The notes under the pieces: model-generated
Seen by the model: only the letters and a program-made list of their open reading frames with translations
Database searches by the model: none
Told to the model about the DNA's origin: nothing
NCBI GenBank assembly: GCA_023248505.1
Contig: JAHFEM010000155.1
Span: forward strand, 1 to 5,652
From: Nitrospirota bacterium
Lineage (GTDB): Bacteria; Nitrospirota; Nitrospiria; SBBL01; Manganitrophaceae
Direction of reading: 5' to 3'
DNA: 5,652 nt
Made by a program: the position numbers and the translations under genes
In this document: one piece after another, positions 1-5,055 of the stretch
Position numbering within the stretch: the first letter of the stretch is position 1
How the letters are laid out: each line of letters opens with the position of its first letter

Positions 1-1650
1 GACGACTTTGTAGGAGTAGGGATACTGATAGACCGTCTCGTAGTAAAGCTCACCCGAAGCTCGGTAAAGATAGGTCAGCCACTCAAAGACGCGCGTCGAG
101 ACGGCCGGAAGATCGACCATCACCGTCGGCCATCCCCGCTCCGAGCCGTCTCCGCAACCATGCGAACCGCAGGCATGGTACCACCAGAGCTCCTTCCCGG
201 GTCCGATGAATGATCCGTCGTAGACCGTTCTGAAATTGCGATTGTACGTTTCGGAGTCGGGCTTGCCGTCCATTCGTTTAATGCCGACGGTCCAGATATC
301 GATATACTTTTCCACCCCTTTGGCCTGAAAGAGGCGGTCGAAGCAGGTCTCCGCCGCCTGCCGGTCGGTCGTGACCAAAAGCTTCAAACCGGGCGCGTGT
401 TTGTGGAGGAATTCCGCGCGCCGCTTGATCTTGTCCCAGTCGGTGTCGGGCCGCTCCTTCACCTCCTCAAGATTCCAGCACTCTCTCCTTCGGGTGGCGC
501 GCTGAAAGATGAACTTCGGCTCATCCCGGGTGTAATCGAAGAGCCGGTCGAGCCAACCCTGTCGGGCAAAATAGCGGACATACTCCCGATAGTAATCCGC
601 ATTGAGCTTCTCCGGGTTGTACCGGTCGGGATCGTTGAAGCCGTAGCCGTCGCGAAGGCGAATCGAGGTGACCCGCGCCCCCTTGAGCTTCCCGCCGGGG
701 AGGGAGTTGATCCCGTTCATAAACTCCGGGTATTTTTCCGGACAGCTCGTTCGCCCTTCCGGGAACTTCCATTTGATCTCCCCCCGATCCTTGTCCCACC
801 GGGGGGGCGGCCAGACGGTGCTCTCATTGGTGAGCCGATGCAGCAGCAACGCCTTCGTGTAGAGACAGATCAGCTCGCTCGTCCGATCGTCGCTGATGAA
901 GCCTCGGACGTTCGCGCGGGGATCATCCCAGTCATGCCCCTTTCCCAGCTCGGTGATCCCGACCGCGTAGGCGTTCCGACGCGAGGAGGTCGAAGGGAGG
1001 CGAAACGGATGGACGGTGAGGCGAATCGGAATGACCGCCCCCTTCTTCTCGCCGACCGTGACCGTCGCCGTGCCGGTGTAGAGACCGGGCGAAGCATCCG
1101 GGGGAACGTAGACATCGATCCAGATCCCCTGCTTTCTCCCGCGCGGAACATCAAAGGGAAAGGCGGGCCGCCCCTCACCGGGGACGGATCGCCGCTCCCC
1201 AAAGTATTCATCGACCTTCGGAATCAGAGCGTCGGGCCACCCGCCGGGCTGCGCCTCCCCCGTGGTCGGCTTTGTGATCTCAATATAGTGCTCTCGATAA
1301 ACCATGATCGGTCCTGGAAGACGGGAGGAGATCCGATAGCGATCCTTCTCCGTCTCTTGGACGAGGTCGCTGATCGTCACATCGACGCCGCGAAGATCTT
1401 CCTTCTCCGGCGCGGCGATGAAAATCTGGAACGGCTCGAACTCGTTCTGCGCCGCCATCATCCGGACCCCCCCTTTTACACACTTCTCTTCTTGGCAAAG
1501 ATCCGCATTCTTTGGGATCGGATCTCCCTCCGGCCCCCCGTTTTCCGCGCGCAGCTTGGTCATTCCGGTTTCCCACCAGATCGTCTGCCCCATTGCCGCG
1601 GGAGCGAAGACCAACACGACTGAAACCCCCCAGAACAGCCTCTTCCACAT
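1..1650 (-). CDS. Secreted DUF4091 / GH123-like glycoside hydrolase-family protein (3' end outside window)
   Basis: The frame is open from an ATG at 1650 to the window edge: 550 codons, no stop, so the C-terminus is missing. A strong Shine-Dalgarno (GGAGGG, 6 nt spacer) fixes the start. Residues 1-21 look like a Sec signal peptide: K3-R4, hydrophobic residues 5-16, and A-M-G before Q22 as a likely cleavage site, so the product should be exported. Residues 63-75 contain RMMAAQNEFEPFQIF, the N-terminal beta-domain signature of DUF4091/GH123-like proteins. Residues 372-378 are DYTRDEP; the Asp376-Glu377 pair matches the place where GH123 enzymes carry their catalytic Asp-Glu pair. Near the visible end, LWWYHACGSHGC (about 488-499) and GELYYETVYQY (about 533-543) fit the DUF4091 barrel. 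The family assignment is solid. Activity on a glycan, perhaps an N-acetyl-hexosamine-containing one, is an inference from GH123 and the substrate is unknown. The gene has its own candidate promoter and is probably not cotranscribed with the PBP gene. Confidence 0.85.
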   Translation of the reverse strand, partial: MWKRLFWGVSVVLVFAPAAMGQTIWWETGMTKLRAENGGPEGDPIPKNADLCQEEKCVKGGVRMMAAQNEFEPFQIFIAAPEKEDLRGVDVTISDLVQETEKDRYRISSRLPGPIMVYREHYIEITKPTTGEAQPGGWPDALIPKVDEYFGERRSVPGEGRPAFPFDVPRGRKQGIWIDVYVPPDASPGLYTGTATVTVGEKKGAVIPIRLTVHPFRLPSTSSRRNAYAVGITELGKGHDWDDPRANVRGFISDDRTSELICLYTKALLLHRLTNESTVWPPPRWDKDRGEIKWKFPEGRTSCPEKYPEFMNGINSLPGGKLKGARVTSIRLRDGYGFNDPDRYNPEKLNADYYREYVRYFARQGWLDRLFDYTRDEPKFIFQRATRRRECWNLEEVKERPDTDWDKIKRRAEFLHKHAPGLKLLVTTDRQAAETCFDRLFQAKGVEKYIDIWTVGIKRMDGKPDSETYNRNFRTVYDGSFIGPGKELWWYHACGSHGCGDGSERGWPTVMVDLPAVSTRVFEWLTYLYRASGELYYETVYQYPYSYKVV

Positions 1651-1695
1651 AACCCTCCCTCCGATCCATGATGAAGCGATGCGATCTCTCCTTCT

Positions 1696-1725
1696 ATGAT
1701 AAAGAGGCTGAGTCAGAGGAGTCAA
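1696..1725 (-). promoter_or_regulatory. Candidate sigma-70-type promoter for the DUF4091 gene
   Basis: Reading leftward, TTGACT (1725-1720) and TATCAT (1701-1696) are separated by 18 bases. Each hexamer differs from consensus at one position. Transcription would begin near 1689, giving a leader of about 40 nt that includes the Shine-Dalgarno before the ATG at 1650. This rests on sequence match only. Confidence 0.55.
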
Positions 1726-1770
1726 ACAAGAAAACACAAGCCGCTGGATTAAATGCGGGGAGGGTCGTTC

Positions 1771-1799
1771 ATAAAACAGATCATCTGCTTTTATTTTTT
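1771..1799. terminator. AT-rich hairpin with T-tract, possible weak terminator
   Basis: ATAAAACAGA (1771-1780) can pair with TCTG-c-TTTTAT (1784-1794) across a TCA loop, with one bulged base. Five Ts follow on the plus strand. Reading leftward, which is the direction that matters for the PBP gene ending at 1880, the A-tract precedes the stem and the only Ts are inside the descending arm (TTTTAT), so termination in that direction would be weak. It is the only hairpin of this kind I find in the gap 1651-1879. Apart from the promoter at 1696-1725 I see nothing else there. Confidence 0.3.
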
Positions 1800-1879
1800 C
1801 GTCATGGGAAACAACCGGTGCGGAGGGGGTCAGACATCCGTCAATAGAAAGGGTGAAGAAGCGAACCGGCGAGATGCGC

Positions 1880-3121
1880 TTACTGGCTGGCGATTCGTTT
1901 GAGATTTTCAGACTGGAAATAGGTGGCGAACCCCTCCTTGGCCACCTGAGAGGCCTTGATCCTCCATTTCGGATGATTGATGACCAAGGCAGCCACGGCA
2001 ATCTCGGGGTCTTCGAGGGGGGCCATGCCGACGAACCAGCTGTACTTTCCGGGAGGGTCCTCCCCGGTGAGGGAGCCGGTTTTTCCGCCGATCGTGATCC
2101 CCCGAAGGCTCACCTCCCGCCGTTTCATTCGAAACGCCTTGCGGGAGGTTCCGCTGATGACGGTCATCGCCATCATATCCCGGAGCGATTGCGCCGTCTC
2201 GGAGGAGATCGCCGTAGAGAAGATTTTGGGCGCGCATTCGTAGAGCTTCTCTCCGTTGGCGGCCCGGACCTGGTCCACCAGGCAGGGGGACATCATCACG
2301 CCGTCATTGGCAATCGCGGCGCCGATCATCGCCCCATGGAGCGGAGAGAGCCCCACATCGCCGAACCCGGCGGCCGTCATCGCAAGCCCCCGCTCGCTTT
2401 GATCGATCTCCATCCGGCTCACCTGGACCGGCAGCTCGAAGGGGATCGGGCGGTTGAACTGGAACCGCTCTGCATAGCTAAGGAGGGTCGGCGCGTTGAG
2501 CCAGCGGAGGGCGACTTTCGCGAAGGCCACGTTGCATGATTTCGCCAGCGCTTCGGCGAGGGAGATTTTTTGCTTATCCCGTTTTGGATTGTCGACCCAA
2601 TTCTTCGGTCCCAACCGATAGAGCCCGCCGTGAAAGGTAATCTGGGTGTCGGGCCGGGCTTTCTTCTCTTCCAGGGCAGCGGAGGCGGTCACCAATTTAA
2701 AAATCGACGCGGCGGGATAGGTCGCCCGGAAAGCGAGGCGCTCCGCCTTGGGATCGATCGAAGAATATTCCACCGAGGCGAGGATCTTGCCGGTATTCGG
2801 ATCGATGGCGACAAAGACGCCGTAAGGAACCCGGTATCGTTTGAAGTAATTCTCCATCGCCGTTTGGAGGGCGGCTTCGAGAGTATAAACCGCGGTCACC
2901 CCATTTTTAAAGCGCGAGACATACCTCCCTTGCTCGGTATCATCGAGCGAAGGAAGCCCCCCCTTGATTCGGATTCCGTCTTCAACCAAGGCAAGAGGGG
3001 TGCCCTGTAGCGGATCCTCCGCGAACCCTCCCAGAACCCAGCTCTCCAGGAAAAGAACAAAGACGAGGCCGAATACGACCAGCCCTGTCAGCCACACACC
3101 CCGACGCCCCCCGAATCCCAC
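1880..3121 (-). CDS. Membrane-anchored penicillin-binding transpeptidase, short form
   Basis: The 413-residue product has all three serine acyl-transferase motifs of the penicillin-binding transpeptidase domain: SxxK as S139-I-F-K142, SxN as S195-C-N197, and K347-T-G349. It should cross-link peptidoglycan stem peptides in the periplasm via Ser139. Residues 10-30 form one hydrophobic segment that fits an uncleaved anchor with a cytoplasmic N-terminus. Residues 98-118 (VPYGVFVAIDPNTGKILASV) are the usual entry strand of the domain. The protein is shorter than ordinary class B PBPs (commonly 550-700 residues): it has no GT51 glycosyltransferase domain, and only about 65 residues between the anchor and the domain, too few for a dimerisation/pedestal module. 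The start is GTG, supported by GGAG 5 nt upstream inside the last codons of the DUF167 gene, whose stop is 2 bases away, so translation is probably coupled. A role in septal or polar wall synthesis is inferred from DivIVA nearby. A penicillin-sensing or beta-lactamase-like role is less likely but not excluded. Confidence 0.9.
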   Translation of the reverse strand: MGFGGRRGVWLTGLVVFGLVFVLFLESWVLGGFAEDPLQGTPLALVEDGIRIKGGLPSLDDTEQGRYVSRFKNGVTAVYTLEAALQTAMENYFKRYRVPYGVFVAIDPNTGKILASVEYSSIDPKAERLAFRATYPAASIFKLVTASAALEEKKARPDTQITFHGGLYRLGPKNWVDNPKRDKQKISLAEALAKSCNVAFAKVALRWLNAPTLLSYAERFQFNRPIPFELPVQVSRMEIDQSERGLAMTAAGFGDVGLSPLHGAMIGAAIANDGVMMSPCLVDQVRAANGEKLYECAPKIFSTAISSETAQSLRDMMAMTVISGTSRKAFRMKRREVSLRGITIGGKTGSLTGEDPPGKYSWFVGMAPLEDPEIAVAALVINHPKWRIKASQVAKEGFATYFQSENLKRIASQ

Positions 3122-3123
3122 GT

Positions 3124-3426
3124 TTACTCCGATAAGATTTTATCAAGCTGTTGAATCAGAACCGACGGATCGGTTTCTTTAAACCAAATCCATTTCTCTC
3201 TGGATTTCTCCCCCCGGACGATTTCGAGCCGGGATTTTGGGAGATCAAATCGTTTGGATAAATACCGGACGCAGGCCGCATTGGCGGCCCCCTCCGCCGG
3301 GATCGCCCTTAATTTTAACCGAAGCACCCCTTCGACGCAACCTTCAATGCTGTCCCGGGATGCATTCGGCGTCACCCGTAGGTGCAGGAGCGACCCTGAT
3401 TTATAAGGGCGGAACGGCGATTCCAT
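3124..3426 (-). CDS. yggU: DUF167 / YggU family protein
   Basis: This 100-residue protein matches the small DUF167 (YggU/UPF0235) family. It shows LHLRVTPNASRDSIEG (14-29), LRLKLRAIPAEGAAN (35-49, with the diagnostic P-x-E-G-x-A-N core), and the RGEKSREK loop (71-78) before the last strand. Length is normal for the family. The molecular role of the family is not established; its members sit next to proC, yggS and yggT in many genomes. The ATG at 3426 lies 26 nt inside the end of the HicB-like gene and has no good Shine-Dalgarno, so initiation probably relies on translational coupling. The stop (TAA at 3126-3124) is 2 nt from the PBP start. Identity is confident; function is unknown. Confidence 0.9.
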   Translation of the reverse strand: MESPFRPYKSGSLLHLRVTPNASRDSIEGCVEGVLRLKLRAIPAEGAANAACVRYLSKRFDLPKSRLEIVRGEKSREKWIWFKETDPSVLIQQLDKILSE

Positions 3427-3685
3427 TTTTTGAGGAAACGCTCACCATCGAACGAGCCGAGGCCGCGTTCCGAGAGAACGGAAGATGCTCGGAAAGCTTA
3501 ACGACCTTGACCTTCGGCACCGCGCCGTTTCTCTTCCGCAAGCTGTGCAGATAGCCTCGAACAACGTCCCGGATATTTTCAAGAACCTCCGCTTCGCTCC
3601 GTCCGAAGGTGCGGCATCCCGGAAGGGCGGGAACATCCGCGATAAAACAGTCATCTATCTGGGTAATATAGACGTAGTAACTCAT
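3401..3685 (-). CDS. Solitary HicB-like protein (type II antitoxin fold)
   Basis: This 94-residue protein is HicB-like. It begins MSYYVYITQIDDCFIADVPA and continues LPGCRTFGRSEAEVLENIRD (21-40), the beta-strand plus P-x-L-P-G-C and S-x-x-E-h-x-x-N-I pattern of the HicB partial-RNase-H fold. The start at 3685 is chosen because AAGGAGG lies 4 nt upstream and because HicB proteins begin with this strand; an in-frame ATG at 3733 would add 16 residues of unlike sequence. The tail (about 70-94) has no recognisable helix-turn-helix or ribbon-helix-helix DNA-binding domain. No HicA toxin (a small double-stranded RNA-binding protein with a conserved His) is visible on either side: upstream is 164 bases of non-coding DNA, downstream is DUF167. 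The gene overlaps DUF167 by 26 nt. It may be an orphan antitoxin, a remnant, or a HicB-fold protein recruited to another job. Fold assignment is good; function is uncertain. Confidence 0.75.
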   Translation of the reverse strand: MSYYVYITQIDDCFIADVPALPGCRTFGRSEAEVLENIRDVVRGYLHSLRKRNGAVPKVKVVKLSEHLPFSRNAASARSMVSVSSKNGIAVPPL

Positions 3686-3689
3686 CTCT

Positions 3690-3696
3690 CCTCCTT
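3690..3696 (-). promoter_or_regulatory. Ribosome binding site fixing the HicB-like start
   Basis: AAGGAGG reads leftward at 3696-3690, with AGAG between it and the ATG at 3685. It is the strongest Shine-Dalgarno in the window and shows that translation starts at 3685, not at the in-frame ATG at 3733. Confidence 0.75.
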
Positions 3697-3783
3697 GGCA
3701 AATGTGAAGGTGGATGAAATTCCATCCGTCCAAACCGAAAGATCCGCTTTCCTACTGCATTTGTTTCAATCGAAGTCTTGCCT

Positions 3784-3797
3784 AACGGCTAGCCGTT
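3784..3797. promoter_or_regulatory. Perfect 14-bp palindrome, candidate operator
   Basis: AACGGCTAGCCGTT is an uninterrupted perfect palindrome in the gap between divIVA and the HicB-like gene, about 100 bases before the HicB-like start. Many HicAB loci are autoregulated through palindromic operators, so an operator role is conceivable, but this HicB lacks a visible DNA-binding domain. I found no convincing -35/-10 pair in the gap 3686-3849 to anchor it, so regulation is inference only. Confidence 0.3.
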
Positions 3798-3849
3798 CCA
3801 ATCGATCTGAATTCATACGGTGCAGCCGAACCTTCCCCCCTCACTTTCT

Positions 3850-4329
3850 TCAGAGAGAGGCCTCTCCTTCCCTTTGACCCGCTTTCTCATCCTCCCATTG
3901 CAATGTTTTTTCCAGATTCTGCATCAAAGATCGAATCTTCTCAACAAAAAAATCGCGCTGCCGTCTCAAGTTCAGAATCTCCCCCTGAAGATGGGTCACG
4001 TCCTTGACCGCCGAGCGGGTGATCTCCTCCGCCCGCATTTCAGCCTGGCGGACAATCAGCTCCCCCTCTTTTTGGGCGTTCCGTTTTATCTCTTCAATCG
4101 CTTTTTGTGCCATCAGAAGGGTATTCGTCAGGGCCCCCTCCGTCTTCTTTAATTCCGCGATCGCCTGTCCCTGATCTTCGACCCGCTCCCGAAGATCCGC
4201 GTTCTCTTTCAGGATCTCTTCAATTTCATTGGCGAGGTTTTCCAGAAAAGCGTCGACTTCATTCGGAGTGTACCCTCGGAAGCCGACGGGGAAGGTCATC
4301 TGACGGATATCGACCGGTGTCCATCTCAT
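3850..4329 (-). CDS. divIVA: DivIVA domain-containing coiled-coil protein
   Basis: This protein of 159 residues has a DivIVA N-terminal domain: TPVDIRQMTFPVGFRGY then TPNEVDAFLE. DivIVA proteins bind negatively curved membrane at poles and septa through a hydrophobic/basic loop. Starting from the ATG at 4329, the loop residues fall at Phe17-Arg18-Gly-Tyr20, the same numbers as the membrane-binding Phe17/Arg18 of Bacillus subtilis DivIVA. An ATG at 4335 would add Met-Lys, but the Shine-Dalgarno (AGAGAGGG, 4343-4336) abuts that codon and sits 6 nt from 4329, so 4329 is preferred. Residues from about 29 to 145 are rich in Glu, Lys, Leu and Gln with heptad-like spacing, with interruptions near 66 and 105-112, as expected for the tetramerising coiled coils. 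The short tail is charged. The gene follows yggT by 12 nt. DivIVA as a scaffold for wall synthesis fits with the PBP gene three genes downstream; direct interaction is not shown. Confidence 0.9.
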   Translation of the reverse strand: MRWTPVDIRQMTFPVGFRGYTPNEVDAFLENLANEIEEILKENADLRERVEDQGQAIAELKKTEGALTNTLLMAQKAIEEIKRNAQKEGELIVRQAEMRAEEITRSAVKDVTHLQGEILNLRRQRDFFVEKIRSLMQNLEKTLQWEDEKAGQREGEASL

Positions 4330-4335
4330 TTTCAT

Positions 4336-4343
4336 CCCTCTCT
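4336..4343 (-). promoter_or_regulatory. Ribosome binding site deciding the divIVA start
   Basis: AGAGAGGG reads leftward and overlaps the TAG stop of yggT (4344-4342). It is too close to serve the ATG at 4335 but correctly spaced (6 nt) for the ATG at 4329. Confidence 0.5.
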
Positions 4344-4641
4344 ATCGAAGTCGGCTGGCCAATTCAAAAAGGGAGCTGACCAAGAATTGTTTTAGAAACA
4401 TAATAATCAAGAGCACCACCAGGGGAGAAAGATCGATTCCGATGTTGTAGGATCCCATCATTTTTCGGATCGGATAGAGGACCGGTTCGGTAATTTTATA
4501 GAGAAACTGAACGATCGGGTTATAGGGATCCGGGTTGACCCATGAGATCAGGGCCCGAATGATAATGATCCACGAGTAGAACTCCAAAAGGTAACCGAGA
4601 ACCGTCGCAAGCGCCGAGACGAAATTTGCCGCAATGAACAT
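4342..4641 (-). CDS. yggT: YggT family integral membrane protein
   Basis: This 99-residue protein matches the YggT family. Helix 1 covers about 8-34 and ends in RALISWVNPDPYNPIVQFLY (29-48), followed by the conserved ITEPVLYPIRK (50-60). The second hydrophobic segment is about 71-92, beginning GIDLSPLVVLL. This is the single-repeat form (about 100 residues), unlike the two-repeat form of about 190 residues in Escherichia coli. YggT is an inner-membrane protein whose biochemical role is poorly defined; it has been linked to osmotic/K+ phenotypes and, in plant plastid homologues, to thylakoid and cytochrome maturation or nucleoid placement. The ATG at 4641 has AAGGAG 5 nt upstream. divIVA follows after 12 nt, so the two are probably cotranslated. 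Whether transcription comes from proC through the repeats or from a promoter in the gap is not clear. Confidence 0.9.
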   Translation of the reverse strand: MFIAANFVSALATVLGYLLEFYSWIIIIRALISWVNPDPYNPIVQFLYKITEPVLYPIRKMMGSYNIGIDLSPLVVLLIIMFLKQFLVSSLFELASRLR

Positions 4642-4694
4642 CCCCTCTCCTTATCCGCCCCAATCGGAGCGATCCGCTCTTCGATCATTGAAGC

Positions 4695-4760
4695 TCCCCG
4701 CCGCAAGCAGCGGGGAATGTGCAGATACAAATCGGGTACGAAGTACCTCCACTCACATCG
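4695..4760 (+). repeat. Degenerate intergenic repeat, copy 1 (direct)
   Basis: The copy opens with a GC hairpin, CCCCGC (4696-4701) pairing with GCGGGG (4710-4715) over an 8-nt loop. It continues AATGTGC...TAC.AAT...CGAAG...CTCACATCG. Bases 4710-4760 align without gaps to 4888-4938 (copy 3), with 40 of 51 identical by my count, including 13 identical bases at the left end and 9 at the right end. No reading frame through it is conserved with the other copies in a way that suggests coding. Confidence 0.75.
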
Positions 4761-4800
4761 CGAAGCCATCTTCGACCCGAAAGGAGAAAAATCTATTTGT

Positions 4801-4865
4801 ATGGTTCGCTTTGCGAACGATGTGGGCGGAGGCTTCGCCATCCATTGCAATCTGCACATTCGCGC
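4801..4865 (-). repeat. Degenerate intergenic repeat, copy 2 (inverted)
   Basis: Read on the minus strand from 4865, this copy shows GAATGTGCAGAT (identical over 12 bases to copy 1), CAATGG, GCGAAGC, CCACATCG and finally GCGAACCAT, in the same order as in copy 3. It lacks the GGGG just before AATGTGC, and a 2-3 nt gap is needed in the middle to align it. Facing copy 1 head-on, it can pair with it to form a long imperfect stem enclosing about 4761-4817. Confidence 0.65.
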
Positions 4866-4872
4866 GTCTAAC

Positions 4873-4956
4873 CCTCGCCCCAAGGGGGCGGGGAATGTGC
4901 CGTTACCAATGGCATGCGAAGCATCTCTGCTCACATCGTGAGCGAACGCGAACCAT
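4873..4956 (+). repeat. Degenerate intergenic repeat, copy 3 (direct)
   Basis: The copy starts with a hairpin, CCTCGCCCC (4873-4881) against GGGGCGGGG (4885-4893) with a 3-nt loop and one G-T pair. AATGTGC, TAC.AATGG, GCGAAGC, CTCACATCG and GCGAACCAT follow. The hairpin sequence differs from that of copy 1 although the structure is kept, which looks like compensatory change. It lies back-to-back with copy 2. Confidence 0.7.
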
Positions 4957-5055
4957 GCGACGCGCGTGCGTGTTCACGGTAAAAATAATATACCACTTCA
5001 ACGTGAGATTGAGGCCAACTTTTTTCATTTTATCCCTGTCCGCCGCCGCGGTGCT

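Larger units (their letters stand above)
4642..5055. other. Gap between proC and yggT, repeat-rich and non-coding
   Basis: About 410 bases separate the proC stop from the yggT start, far more than elsewhere in the cluster. The stretch 4695-4956 holds three copies of one degenerate repeat with GC-rich hairpins (listed separately). The part next to proC (4980-5040) is AT-rich and includes TATATTATT reading leftward. A loose TTGGCC/TGGTAT pair 17 bases apart lies there, too weak for me to call a promoter. The part next to yggT (4642-4694) holds only the ribosome binding site. Open frames crossing this gap show no family signature. Confidence 0.6.

Noticed and set aside
397..1623. Long open frame of 408 codons on the plus strand
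   Set aside because: It is antisense to the DUF4091 gene, which has a signal peptide, clear family motifs and a strong ribosome binding site. The plus-strand product has no recognisable motif; long antisense frames are common opposite GC-rich genes.
1853..2539. Open frame of 228 codons on the plus strand
   Set aside because: It lies opposite the transpeptidase gene, including its KTG and SxN coding regions; composition is rich in Arg/Gly/His/Pro as expected for a shadow frame.
3401..3733. Longer form of the HicB-like protein starting at 3733
   Set aside because: The extra 16 residues do not resemble HicB, and the strong AAGGAGG site serves the ATG at 3685.
3485..3877. Plus-strand frame of 130 codons between hicB and divIVA
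   Set aside because: It is antisense to the HicB-like gene and the end of divIVA, with no motif.
4548..4934. Minus-strand frame of 128 codons overlapping yggT and the repeats
   Set aside because: It overlaps the start of yggT out of frame and is made largely of repeat sequence; no family signature.
4717..4941. Plus-strand frame of 74 codons within the repeats
   Set aside because: Its ends lie in repeat copies 1 and 3 and it reads copy 2 antisense; it looks like a chance product of the repeat, not a gene.
4695..4956. Possible CRISPR array
   Set aside because: Only three diverged copies, one inverted, unequal spacing and no short identical repeat; this does not fit CRISPR.
4980..5040. Possible leftward promoter in the AT-rich stretch after proC
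   Set aside because: The best -35/-10 pair (TTGGCC with TGGTAT) is poor at both hexamers; AT-rich composition alone is not enough.
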